Shown: piece by piece, positions 45,826-57,720 of the stretch
How the letters are laid out: every line of letters begins with the position of its first letter
How positions within the stretch are numbered: the first letter of the stretch is position 1
From: Ipomoea triloba
Taxonomy: Eukaryota; Streptophyta; Magnoliopsida; Solanales; Convolvulaceae
DNA: 64,000 nt
Direction: 5' to 3'
NCBI RefSeq assembly: GCF_003576645.1
Contig: NC_044920.1
Coordinates: 6,070,412-6,134,411 of the forward strand
Position numbers and translations under genes: made by a program
Notes under the pieces: generated by a model
Database searches by the model: none
What the model saw: the letters and a program-made list of their open reading frames with translations, nothing else
Told to the model about the DNA's origin: nothing

Positions 45826-47019
45826 ACAGTCGTTGTACTGTGGATCATGGTCACAAAACGACGTCGTTTCAATAAGTGGGAGAAACGGCTCCCGTAAATC
45901 TCCGTAACTGATACTATAGTTCATCTCAAATGATACTACAACGAGTGTTTTACCCGTGCTATGCACGGAAAAAATTTGTTATTATGAATTTAAATAAAAA
46001 AAAGTTAAAAATATAAACATATTAAAATGTACAATATAATAATATAGTTGAATTTTCATATATTTGGTCAAGTATCTATTATCATAGCATACAAAATTAA
46101 AATTTTGTATGATTAATATAATCTCTAATCATGTACATATTTATATAAATTTATAGAGAAAAATTTACATAACTAAATTGAATTATTCCTAATCTTATTT
46201 CATATATATACTATAATTCTAACAATATGAATAATAACTAAGAAAATTATACTTAGAAATTAAAAAAATGTAAATTTTAAATTTTGTATATGTGATTTTA
46301 AACTCTAATCAAACGCATTTTCTTGTATGATTGTGTAATACAGTGTATATACAAATAATATTTATTAATATGTATATATGCAAATTCTATAATATAATTT
46401 ATGTAATTATCATTTATATTGATATATTATAATTAAATTTAGAAATTAAAAAATAACATTTTAATTTTGTATTATTAATATAATGCATAAGTATATGTAT
46501 GTATGCATTTTAATATTTATGAATACACATTTTGTTAATTTAATAATTGTTTTTAATTATATTTTATATTTTATAAATTATAATTAAGAAAAAATTACAT
46601 TTACAAATTAAAGGAATTTAATTTTTAACTTTGTATGGATTAATGTAGTCCCTAACTATATTACATATTTAGACAAATTTTAAATATTTTTGAATTTTTA
46701 ATTAAGAGTATGAGTTTAGACATATTTTAAAATAATTTTGTTAATAATTAACCATTGTAGTAATTAACGTGTATAATTGTGTCAGTAATCACAATTCTAT
46801 AAAAAAATGTGTATATATTTCCATATTGTACAAAATACTATAAATATAATATATGTCTACATAAATGGGTAAAAAGAGAAATTGATAAAAAATTTTATTA
46901 TATAGATATTGATATACAATTTTTTTTTTCCTTGCATGAAAAAACATTCTTATTTAAAAATTTTACATTGATATCTGAGTTTTGTTTCAAATTCTAATTT
47001 GGTGATATTTTAAACTTTG

Positions 47020-47190
47020 AGTAACACTTTTGTGAAACCGTCTCACGGGTCTCAATTCGTAAGACGGGTTAGATATTTGATTAATGGATAAAATATTTGA
47101 TTAATGGGTCGGATCTTTGACCTCGTTAATTAAAGATCCGACCCGTCTCACAGATTCAGACCATGAGATGGTCACATACAAGTTTTTGCC
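47020..47190. mobile_element. Short MITE-like inverted repeat
   Basis: AACCGTCTCACGGGTCTCAA near the left edge and CCATGAGATGGTCACATA near the right edge, with GACGGGT/GGGTCGGATC and GATCCGACCCGTC inside, make a foldback of about 170 bp. The GAGACGGTCTCAC motif is widespread in plant genomes. No certain target duplication was found. Confidence 0.5.
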
Positions 47191-48009
47191 TTAAACTTTT
47201 GTTTGTTATCATAAATACTAATAGATGTCTAAAAACCATTTAGTTTTATTTCTAAATATTTTCCAACCCATAAATGTAGTGCAATCAAAACATCTCTAGA
47301 TCATCATTTAAATAATAGGTTCACAATAGACTTTGTCGTTCAATATTTGTAGATCAATGATGTGTTTTTAACTAATTTATTGAAAGTTTATTTCTTTTAG
47401 TTCAATTATCTCTTATTCTTCTTCATTTTAAATTGATAAATCTCGAGATTATGCATCATTATTAAATATGTGAATTTCAATTAACTTATTAAAATTATAT
47501 TTAAATGTAAGACATTTACCCAATAACATTATATTTTTTTTCAAACTCCGCAGATGTAAGTTAGTTCAATTAGTTCATTTTTATGTTAGCTTTTATTCAG
47601 TTATGTTATTAACGTAAATTATTTTTTTGGGCTCATAATATTTAAATAATAACTATTATTTTAGATTTGTAAATTTTTATAATTTATGGTATTGTATAAA
47701 ATTTGTGTACATCATTTGTATTACAAAACTATACAATAATACTTATATTTGTTATTAGTAGAATGCTACAATCATAATAATGATATATTTTAGTTTTCAC
47801 ATTTTTAAACTTTGAAAACCAACATCATTTATGTAGGAAAAAATTTATATATAGTAATAATAATATTGTAGTTATTTTTAAAAGTTAGATAAAGTAACAA
47901 ATTGACATGCAACAATGTTTTTTGGGTGAACTTTTGACATGCAACAACGATTCAATATGTACATATGTATTATAGTTATTATTTTCTCTTTTTAGCAATA
48001 TATATATAT

Positions 48010-48374
48010 GAGTCAAATTAATTTATTTTAATTTTAACAATTTTAATTAAAATTCAAAAAGTAAAACAAATGAAATTAAAAATATATATAATACAAAAAT
48101 ACTAAATTAAATAAAAGATTTCAATTTTATCTTATTAGAATAAATTAAATTTGACATATCTATTTTGATTTAGAATTTTTTTTATTTTAATCTAATATAT
48201 ATTCTTCTTTTTTATAAATTCTATTACCATTAAATTACCATATTATTCTAATAAGATAAAATTGAAATCTTCGATTCAATTTAGTATTTTTTATTATAGA
48301 TATTTTTAATTTAATTTGTTTTATTTTTTAATTTTAATTAAAAATTGTTAAAATTAAAATAATAATTTGATTCG
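48010..48374. mobile_element. AT-rich foldback element
   Basis: The left arm (GAGTCAAATTAATTTATTTT onward) and right arm (AAAATAATAATTTGATTCG) are complementary over about 130 bp, including TTTCAATTTTATCTTATTAG and its inverse CTAATAAGATAAAATTGAAA. Non-coding. Confidence 0.7.
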
Positions 48375-48532
48375 AATATATATATATATATAGACACACA
48401 CATACACACACGCATTACTTTAACTGAAATAATTGTTTAAAATATTTCTATGCACATATTGAGAAACTTTGTTACAAAGTAAAAAATAAAATATATCAAG
48501 TACAATCTCATTGCTATTTGGTATATTTTTTC

Positions 48533-48595
<63 letters not shown>

Positions 48596-48726
48596 ACATA
48601 ATTATGGAAAATAGAATTACAAATAACAATGAGATTTATTTTTGTTTTATTTTGCACCAAAGCTTACTTTTATGCGCATGAAAAGTTTGAAAAAGAATTA
48701 TTTCAATTGTCGTAGGTAATTAGGTT

Positions 48727-49548
48727 GATTTAATATAATTTTATGTTAATTTAATACATTAAAATAAAAATATAAATATAGGTTTTATTTAGAAATTTTT
48801 AATTAGAACTTTTTAATGATATATTTCTTTTTATATATATTCATTTTATTTGTATATAAAAAAAACTGAACTTAAATTGAAAAAGAATATATTGAGTATT
48901 AGTTTAGTGTACTTTAAAAGTAGACCATGAATCATGTTATAATAAATATTTAGGAAATCATTACTATAAATTAAATTAACATATATAACATTTTTGTTAT
49001 TATTTAATTAGGTAAAAAATGATAGAAGTATTTTCTTAAGATGGACAGAAAAATGACACTTTTGTTTTAATGTATATATAGATTATTATGTAAGTCTATG
49101 TTAATTTTAATTATATATTGCAATAGTATTGTAAAAAATCAATCTACAACATTACTTTAAAAATAAACCAATATTATATTGAAAATGAATATAATATAGT
49201 GATTTAATATAATTGTATGTTAATTTAATACATTAAAATAAAAATATCAATATAGGTGTTATTTAAAAATTTTTAATTAGAACTTTCTAATGATATATTT
49301 TTTAGATATTAATTTTGTTTGTATATACAAAAACTGAACTTAAGTTCAAAAAGAATATAGGAAATATTAGTTTAGAGTACCTTAAAAATAAACCATGATT
49401 CATGGTATAATAAATATTTTAGGTAGTCATTACTATAAATTAAATTAAAATATATTGCATTTTTGTAATTATTTAATTAGGTAAAAAATGATGATAATTT
49501 CAAAACAGAAGTATTTTTTTCAAGATGGGCAGGAAAACAACACTTCTA

Positions 49549-49583
<35 letters not shown>
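48727..49583 (-). repeat. Two diverged copies of a Helitron 5' terminal region
   Basis: The segment 48727-49082 is repeated at 49201-49583 (TTAATATAATT.TATGTTAAT through GGTAAAAAATGAT and a GATGG.CAG block), with perhaps 10-15% differences. Read on the - strand, each copy ends upstream in a Helitron-like 5' terminus: TCTATATATACATTAAAACA then AAAGTG at 49082, and a TA-expanded version at about 49583. Both resemble the outer Helitron's own 5' end at 59029. Confidence 0.65.
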
Positions 49584-49585
<2 letters not shown>

Positions 49586-50054
49586 ATTTATTTTTGGAAT
49601 ACTATAATATACATCATATAGTAATTTGATTGTTGGAATTTTTTTTAATATTATCATGAGAAGAATTTAATTACGTACATTAACATAATATAATAACATT
49701 TTTTGGAATACTATAATATACATCATATAGTAATTTGATTGTTGGAATTTTCTTTTTAAATATTATCATGAGAGGAATTTAATTACGCACATTAACATAA
49801 TATAGTAGTATTTTTTTAATACTATAATATATATCATATAGTAATTTGATTGTTGGAATTTTTATTTTTTTTTTGAATATTATCATGAGAGGAATTTAAT
49901 TATGTACATTAACATAATATAGTAATATTTTTTAAAATACTATAATATACATCATATAGTAATTTGATTGTTAAAATTTTTATTTTTTTTTAATATTATC
50001 ATGAGAGAAATTTAATTACGTACATTAACATAATATAGTAATATTTTTTTTGAA
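49584..50054. repeat. Tandem array of about 117-bp units (left part)
   Basis: The unit runs ATACTATAATATACATCATA, TAGTAATTTGATTGTTGGAA, a T-run, ATTATCATGAGAGGAATTTA and ATTACGTACATTAACATAA. About four units occur here and about four more at 58337-58750. The two halves were one array before the + strand Helitron inserted. Confidence 0.85.
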
Positions 50055-50663
50055 TCTACTATACTAATAAGAGCCAAAGAGAGTTAGGCCTAAAATGGGT
50101 AGAAAAAATGGCGGTCAAATTATTTAATCAAATGGATGGTTCAGATGAATTATTTAATCAAATAGATGGTTAAGATAATTCAGATTAATATTATTAATAG
50201 AGATTACCTAATTTAACCTTACTTTTATGATTATCCGTTAAGTTTTCCGTTAAATATTCTCTTCTCCGTTAATATTCCGTTAACTTTTAACTTACCCATT
50301 AATTTCTATAAGAAAGGTCTTAGGTTCGAACTTCATCTCAATCAAATTTGACATAACTAAGTTTCTCACTCTATTTTACTCTTATTAAATTAAAGTGGTT
50401 ATATTTCTTTATGTGTCTACAACACATTTATTTGAAAAAATTATTCATTATCAAAAAATTAAATTAAATAAGAGAAATACAATTCCTGAGTCCTTGAGTT
50501 CAGAACGGGAACAGTTCTCTCTCTAGCAAGTCTAGGGTTTTTGTCTTCCTCCCTTGTTTCAACTAGGGTTTGCTATCTTTCTCGCTTCTTCCTCCGACAA
50601 TTCGAGTCGGTTTTCTGTTTTTGATTTGCTTTTTCGAAGCTGCTTCGACGTTCGCTCCTCTGC

Positions 50664-51719
50664 ATGGCGACACGGCAGGTTGGCGAAGATGTTGCAGGTT
50701 TATCACAACGATGGGCTGACATGGTTCTTGAGGATGAAGCCCTAGAGTTCGAGCCGTTTGGGGACAATATAGGCGAGGTTGACGCAGATGCGACATGGGT
50801 CGTTGTTGGGCGTTTCTTGACGAACAAGCTTGTGAAGGTGGAATACATGCGTCAAGTCATGGCGTCGGTTTGGCGCCCGGTTAAGGGTGTTCAGATTTCG
50901 GAAGTCCAGCCAAACTTGTTTATGTTCGTGTTCTTCTACAGATCTGACATGGAGTACGTTCTCGACGAGGGACCTTGGTCCTTTGAGAACAATACGCTGG
51001 TTTGCAGACAAGTTTGTGATGGTATGTTACCCGGAGATGTTGTTCTTAATTCTATTGATATGTGGGTGCAAGTCCACGACCTTCCGGTTGGGTACACTTC
51101 GGATATTGTCTTGGAGCAGGTGGGCAATTTTCTGGGTTCTTTCATCCAGTGCGATGATAGGTTCGTGGGAGCACCATGGTGGACCTTCTACAGGATCCGT
51201 GTGTCTATTCCGCTCGATCGGCCAATCAAAAGACGCATGAAACTTATTAAGCGAGATAAATCATGGTGTTGGGTGTCGTTCAAGTATGAGAGGCTCCACA
51301 CCTATTGCTTTTTCTGTGGCATGCTCGGGCACTCATATAAGTTCTGTTTGGGTGCACGAGAGTCGCCATTGAAAGTTGATCAGTATCCGTTCGGGGCCGA
51401 GGTACGAGCAGGAGCGAGTCGGCGGGGCCCAAGAGCTATCGGTGATCCCTGGTTAGTGCCGATCACGGGCCCTCCATCGGCTGATAATGCGTCTGATGTT
51501 AATCCGGTGCCGAACCAGGTTGGTGCTGCGTTGAGTATTGTGGGGATGCAGCGAGAGACCGAGAAGGGAGTTGTGGCGGTTGCAAAACGCCGTCGAGAAA
51601 CTTCTAGCCTAGGCGGTAGACGATCGGGTGGCAGCAGCGGTGGTGATGTGAACATGACTGACGTGTCAAAAAACTTGCTCAAGGCGGGTACTGGTTCCCA
51701 GTCCCGCCCATCATCATGA
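50664..51719 (+). CDS. LINE ORF1: DUF4283 and zinc knuckle protein
   Basis: This is an intact 351-aa frame. The DUF4283 region (about residues 35-180) includes TWVVVGRFLTNKLVKVEYM, LFMFVFFYRSDMEYVLDEGP and DMWVQVHDLPVGY. A CX2CX4HX4C knuckle sits at about 215-228 (CFFCGMLGHSYKFC). The C-terminal tail is basic/serine-rich (KRRRETSSLGGRRSGGSSGG). It presumably binds the element RNA. The stop overlaps the ORF2 ATG as ATGA (51716-51719), the same arrangement as in the LINE at 23296. Start at the first ATG, 184 nt after the element start. Confidence 0.85.
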   Translation: MATRQVGEDVAGLSQRWADMVLEDEALEFEPFGDNIGEVDADATWVVVGRFLTNKLVKVEYMRQVMASVWRPVKGVQISEVQPNLFMFVFFYRSDMEYVLDEGPWSFENNTLVCRQVCDGMLPGDVVLNSIDMWVQVHDLPVGYTSDIVLEQVGNFLGSFIQCDDRFVGAPWWTFYRIRVSIPLDRPIKRRMKLIKRDKSWCWVSFKYERLHTYCFFCGMLGHSYKFCLGARESPLKVDQYPFGAEVRAGASRRGPRAIGDPWLVPITGPPSADNASDVNPVPNQVGAALSIVGMQRETEKGVVAVAKRRRETSSLGGRRSGGSSGGDVNMTDVSKNLLKAGTGSQSRPSS

Positions 51720-54700
51720 GTGTTATCAGTTGGAACTGTCGTGGCTTGGGCAATCCACGCACAGTTCGAGAAGCTATGGACTTAGTGTCCTCTAAGAAGC
51801 CCGACTTTCTGTTTCTCATGGAAACTAAGGTTGCCCGGGTTCATGCTGAACGCTTAAGGGTAAAGCTTGGTTTCGATGGCCTTTTCTATGTTGACAGTGT
51901 TGGTTTAAGTGGCGGTTTGGCGTTATTCTGGAGGAGAAATTGCACGGCTAGGTTGCTTTGTTACTCAAGATGCCATATTGATGTGGAAGTGAGCGTTGAT
52001 AGTTCTGCTTGTTGGAGGATGACGTGTTTTTATGGCTACCCTGAGCGTAGTAGAAGGGCAGCTTCGTGGGACTTTCTCCGGTCCTTAGCAGGCTCCTCGG
52101 ACTTGCCCTGGGTCATTCTCGGGGATTTCAATGATCTTTTATTCCAACACGAGAAGAGAGGTGGTAACCCACATCCGGATGCTCTCCTTCGCGGTTTTGG
52201 GGAGGCTTTGGATGATTGTGGGTTGACTCAACTCCCTCTGCGGGGTTATCAGTTTACCTGGGAGAGAGGCAAGGGTACTACTGATTGGTTGGAGGAGAGA
52301 CTGGATAAGGTTTTAGCTGATGATAGGTGGAGATGCCTGCAGGAGGGAGCTATTGTGGAGAATATTTTGACCCGCTCTTCTGATCATTCCGCTTTGTTTC
52401 TGAGACTATCTGACAATGCGGTGAGGCAGGGGGGCTTGCGAAGGGCTTTCAAGTTTGAGATGGCTTGGCTGCTTGACGAGGGGTGCAGAGGTGTGGTGGA
52501 GCATGCTTGGCAGGCTGGTAGGGGTGGTGGACTATTGAATTGCCTACATCTATGTGGTGAGAATCTCCAGAGGTGGGGTGGTGACCGGTTCCACAACTTT
52601 GGTAAACAGTTGAAAACCCTGCGTAAAACTTAGTTAAGGCTAAGGGGTCGTCGTGATCCGGAATCCCTAGCTGAGTTTCAGCGTTTGGAAAACCAGTTGA
52701 CACGCCTAGAAGCCCAGGAGGACACCTTTTGGAGGCAGCGGGCCAAGCAACACTGGTTGAAGGGAGCTGATGCGAATACACGATTCTATCACAGGTATGC
52801 TTCTGCTCGTAAAAAGAAAAACTCTCTGTCTAGATTAAAAAATGATGCGGGTGTGTGGGTTGAGGGAGAGGCTTTGGAGCCTGTTGTGTTGAGTTATTTC
52901 AATCATATTTTCCACTCTACGGGATCAGCTCTGGAGGAGCCGTTTTTCAGTAATATTGCTCCCCGGGTTTCTCAGGCTGATAATGATACTTTACTACGCC
53001 CTTTTGAGATCTCTGAGGTGAAAGAGACCCTGTTTTCAATGTTCCCAGATAAGGCCCCGGGGCCTGATGGGATGAACCCGGGGTTTTACCAACATTATTG
53101 GGATGTGGTGGGTGGAGATGTGACTGAGTTTGTGATAAATTGCTTGCAATCATGTTCATTCCCAGAGGGTCTTAATGCAACGAATGTTGTCCTTATACCA
53201 AAGAAAAAAGTGCCTGAGAGTGTGGCTGATTTGCGACCTATTGCTTTATGCAATGTGGTGTATAAGATAATGGCAAAAGTCTTGGCAAACAGGTTGAAGC
53301 CTTTGTTAGACAATCTCATATCTGAATCCCAGAGTGCTTTCATCCCAAATAGGCTCATTACTGATAACATCCTGATCGCTGCAGAGATAGGGCATTATCT
53401 TAATAGAAAACAAGGTGGTTTAGCTGGTTGGGGAGCTCTAAAGTTGGATATGGCAAAAGCTTATGATCGAATGGAGTGGCACTATTTACGCAGAATGATG
53501 GAGGCTTTGGGGTTTGCTCCCAGGTGAATTGATTTAATTATGCTTTGTGTCTCCACAGTGTCTTATAGCTTTGTGATTAATGGGGTCCCAACTGGTAATA
53601 TTATTCCATCTCATGGGTTGCGTCAGGGAGACCCTCTCTCCCCATATTTGTTTATTATTTGTGCAGAAGGACTCTCTTTACTGCTACAAAAGGCTCAGGT
53701 GGAGGGCTCTATCAAGGGCTGTAGAGTGGCTAGGGGAGCTCCGCCGGTTTCTCATTTGTTCTTTGCAGATGACAGCCTCCTATTTTTTCGAGCCAATGCC
53801 CAAGAAGCAGGAGCGGTAAAGCACTGCCTGGACTTGTACGAAAGTATGTCTGGTCAGGCAGTCAACTATCACAAATCTAGTGTCTGCTTTAGCAGGAATA
53901 CACAAGAGATGCATAGAGTTGAGGTGGCAGCAGTATTAGGGATTACTCAGGCCCCAAATTTTGGCAAATACTTGGGTTTACCCGCTTTTGTGGGGAGAAA
54001 CCGGAGGGCAGCTCTCTCATATATTGAAGACAAGATTAAACAGCGAATAGGTTCATGGAATAAGAAGCTTCTCTCGCAAGCAGGGAAGGAGATTCTGTTG
54101 AAAAGTGTAGCTCAAGCAATGCCGACTTTCTCAATGAGTGTCTTTTTGCTCCCCGAGTCGGTATGCCTATCAATTGAGAGAACTATGAATCGTTTTTGGT
54201 GGGGCTCAGGGACTGAGAGAAGAATTCATTGGAAAGCATGGGATCGTTTGTGTATACCCAAGAAGTTTGGAGGTTTAGGTTTTAAGGACCTACGTGTTTT
54301 CAACTTAGCTATGCTAGGGAAACAGGCATGGCGTTTTCTCACTATGCCAAATTCATTGGTTGCTAGGATCTATAAAGCAAGATATTACCCCAAGACCTCC
54401 TTTATTGATGCTGCTGTAGGTAATTGCCCAAGCTTCTGCTGGCGCAGCATCATGGCTGCTCATAACTTAATTTGCAGTGGTGCTAGGCGCAGAATTGGGG
54501 ATGGCAAATCAACTTTAATTTGGGGTCATTCTTGGCTGCCTGACGACCCATCCCCAATGGTTCACACTACTATGCCAGCAAATCTCAATGGAACATATGT
54601 GTCTGGTTTAATTGATGAAGAGAGTGGCACTTGGGACATCTCTATTTTAAATGATATATTCACCCCGGAGGATGTTTTGCGTATTAGCAGGGTACCGGTA

Positions 54701-55759
54701 TCTTCAGGATATGAGGATATTTGGTTCTGGCATGGCGACCCAAAGGGATGTTACACTGTGAAAAGTGGTTATAAATTAGTCATGGGTGAATTCAGTAATA
54801 TGGAGGGTGACTTTGATGATTGGACTGCCCTATGGAAATTAAAAGTGCCCCCCAAATGGAAGACCTTCCTGTGGAGAGCTCTTAGTGATACTCTTCCTGT
54901 CACTACTAGTTTACTTATAAGGAGGGTAGATGTAGACCCAGCATGTCCAAAGTGTGGTGATAGTCATGAGAGTGTCTTTCATGCATTAATTTCGTGTGCT
55001 TACTCCTAATTAGTATGGCATGAATTTGACTTACCTAATGTACCAGCTAGTGGAGGCTCGTTTAGTGTGTGGCTCTCATCTTTGTTTATGAACTTTTCTG
55101 AAGGAGATATTCGCCTGGCGGTAGCAGCACTCTACTACACTTGGCGTGCTCGCAACTCAGCCGTATGGGATGGCCTTCTTCCATTGCCGAGAAGGGTCAC
55201 ACAATCAGCAAAGGTTGCACTTCAGGCTTGGACGGCGGTACATCACAACCATGCAGCAACTGCCGTCCATACGAGCGCACATGCAGATCCAGAACAGCAC
55301 CAGATCACGACACCAAAATGCTTTTTCGACGCAAGTTTCATGCCGAATACGCTGAGGTCGTCGTTCGGTGCAGTCCTACTCTCACCAAATGGGGTATTCA
55401 TGGCGGCCTGCGCAGGACCTCTACCGGACTGCCTATCACCATTAATGGCAGAAGTAGAAGCCTGCAAAATGGCTCTTACGTGGCTAAGCGAGAAAGGCTT
55501 GGAATCGGTGGCGTTGCTTACGGATTGCTCACAGTTACGCTCTCAGCTCTCACAGGACTGCCCTAATCGTTCATATACGGGCCTTACCATACAAACGTGC
55601 AAGGCTTTGAGAGCCTCTTTTCATAGCTGTGTGGTTACTTTAGTTCCTAGATTGAATAATGTTATTGCTCATACTCTAGCCAAATCGGTTGTTTCGCAGA
55701 CTAGCATTCTGTACTGGGACTCTGTCCCACCAAACTCTATTTTTGCTCTTCTACATTAA
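51716..55759 (+). pseudogene. LINE ORF2: endonuclease, RT and RNase H, with three in-frame stops
   Basis: One continuous frame of about 1348 codons is broken only by stops: TAG at 52631, TGA at 53525 and TAA at 55007. No frameshift is seen. The endonuclease reads VISWNCRGLGNPRT, FLMETKV, ILGDFNDL and RSSDHSALF. The RT reads DKAPGPDGMN, LRPIALCNVVYKIMAKVLAN, LDMAKAYDRMEW, GLRQGDPLSPYLF and FADD at 53762-53773. The zf-RVT region is VPPKWKTFLWRALSD, CPKCGDSHESVFHAL. The RNase H (RVT_3 type) has FDAS, AEVEA and LTDC, with AH where AD is usual near the end. Otherwise full length; probably inactive through nonsense changes alone. Confidence 0.92.
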
Positions 55760-55804
55760 TCAAATTGATGGTTTGGTTTTCAAAAAAATTAAATAAGAGA
55801 AATA

Positions 55805-56282
55805 ATTTCATTAGTTATATTGTCTTTATTTTCTCTCATGCAAAGATTCTTTACATTCAAAGTTATCAATTGATATTCATTACATTGTCCATTATCTTAT
55901 TTTTACAATATCTTGTAATTAAATATCAAAGTTATAGTACAAAATAATGTTATATATTTATTTACCAAGTATTTTATTAATACTATGAAAAAAAATTTTA
56001 AAATAATTTGAAGCTAATTATATTAACTACTTAGGGATTGGTTGACAAAGAGAGTACTCAAATAACTCAACAAATTGAAGCGGAATCACTCTATTTTACT
56101 CTTATTGAATTAAATAAATTAGTAGTTACACCAAAAAATGATACATATGTATTTCTTTAATACCATGAAAAAAATAAAAAAGAATAGTTTGAAACCAATC
56201 ATATTAAGTACTTGGGAGATTTGTTGACAATGAAAGTACTCAAATAACCAATTACCCAGCAAATTGAAGCGAGAAACTACCT
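55805..56282 (+). other. AT-rich Helitron DNA after the LINE
   Basis: Non-coding. It is repeated exactly in the copy beginning at 56284, so it probably represents one genomic segment written twice. Confidence 0.6.
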
Positions 56283-56283
56283 N

Positions 56284-57582
56284 TAGTCATGAGAGTGTCT
56301 TTCATGCATTAATTTCGTGTGCTTACTCCTAATTAGTATGGCATGAATTTGACTTACCTAATGTACCAGCTAGTGGAGGCTCGTTTAGTGTGTGGCTCTC
56401 ATCTTTGTTTATGAACTTTTCTGAAGGAGATATTCGCCTGGCGGTAGCAGCACTCTACTACACTTGGCGTGCTCGCAACTCAGCCGTATGGGATGGCCTT
56501 CTTCCATTGCCGAGAAGGGTCACACAATCAGCAAAGGTTGCACTTCAGGCTTGGACGGCGGTACATCACAACCATGCAGCAACTGCCGTCCATACGAGCG
56601 CACATGCAGATCCAGAACAGCACCAGATCACGACACCAAAATGCTTTTTCGACGCAAGTTTCATGCCGAATACGCTGAGGTCGTCGTTCGGTGCAGTCCT
56701 ACTCTCACCAAATGGGGTATTCATGGCGGCCTGCGCAGGACCTCTACCGGACTGCCTATCACCATTAATGGCAGAAGTAGAAGCCTGCAAAATGGCTCTT
56801 ACGTGGCTAAGCGAGAAAGGCTTGGAATCGGTGGCGTTGCTTACGGATTGCTCACAGTTACGCTCTCAGCTCTCACAGGACTGCCCTAATCGTTCATATA
56901 CGGGCCTTACCATACAAACGTGCAAGGCTTTGAGAGCCTCTTTTCATAGCTGTGTGGTTACTTTAGTTCCTAGATTGAATAATGTTATTGCTCATACTCT
57001 AGCCAAATCGGTTGTTTCGCAGACTAGCATTCTGTACTGGGACTCTGTCCCACCAAACTCTATTTTTGCTCTTCTACATTAATCAAATTGATGGTTTGGT
57101 TTTCAAAAAAATTAAATAAGAGAAATAATTTCATTAGTTATATTGTCTTTATTTTCTCTCATGCAAAGATTCTTTACATTCAAAGTTATCAATTGATATT
57201 CATTACATTGTCCATTATCTTATTTTTACAATATCTTGTAATTAAATATCAAAGTTATAGTACAAAATAATGTTATATATTTATTTACCAAGTATTTTAT
57301 TAATACTATGAAAAAAAATTTTAAAATAATTTGAAGCTAATTATATTAACTACTTAGGGATTGGTTGACAAAGAGAGTACTCAAATAACTCAACAAATTG
57401 AAGCGGAATCACTCTATTTTACTCTTATTGAATTAAATAAATTAGTAGTTACACCAAAAAATGATACATATGTATTTCTTTAATACCATGAAAAAAATAA
57501 AAAAGAATAGTTTGAAACCAATCATATTAAGTACTTGGGAGATTTGTTGACAATGAAAGTACTCAAATAACCAATTACCCAG
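56284..57582 (+). repeat. Exact second copy of 54961-56259, after a single N
   Basis: The segment, including the LINE RNase H end (the 230-aa frame at 56390-57082) and the 3' flank, repeats 54961-56259 with no difference noticed over about 1.3 kb. It begins directly behind the N at 56283. The most economical explanation is that two overlapping contig ends were joined without merging. The RNase H frame here is therefore probably not a second gene. Confidence 0.9.
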
Positions 57583-57708
57583 GATTTGTTGACAATGAAA
57601 GTACTCAAATAACCAATTACCCAGCAAATGTTGACAATGAAAGTACTCAAATAACCAATTACCCAGCAAATTGAGACAATGAAAGTACTCAAATAACCAA
57701 TTACCCAG
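57541..57708. repeat. Minisatellite, 4 x 42 bp
   Basis: The unit TTGACAATGAAAGTACTCAA then ATAACCAATTACCCAG occurs four times (starts 57541, 57583, 57625, 57667). The first copy of the locus (before the N) has a single unit, so this array is likely what broke the assembly. Frames through it give a repeated peptide with no meaning. Confidence 0.9.
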
Positions 57709-57720
57709 CAAATTGAAGCG

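Larger units (their letters stand above)
50480..55787 (+). mobile_element. L1-type LINE with RNase H, inside the inner Helitron
   Basis: The 17-bp target duplication ATTAAATAAGAGAAATA is at 50463-50479 and 55788-55804. Between them lie a TC-rich 5' UTR with CTAGGGTTT motifs, ORF1, ORF2 (EN, RT, zf-RVT, RNase H) and a short A-tail. The element is essentially full length, about 5.3 kb. Its base composition contrasts sharply with the AT-rich Helitron around it. Confidence 0.93.

Noticed and set aside
56390..57082. Second RNase H gene
   Set aside because: It is identical to 55067-55759 and starts behind an N; most likely the same locus assembled twice.
57541..57708. CRISPR-like direct repeats
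   Set aside because: The repeats are contiguous, with no unique spacers, and the genome is eukaryotic.
57442..57711. - strand frame with the repeated peptide LLGNWLFEYFHC
   Set aside because: It is produced by the 42-bp minisatellite. The repeat length is a multiple of three by chance and there is no gene context.
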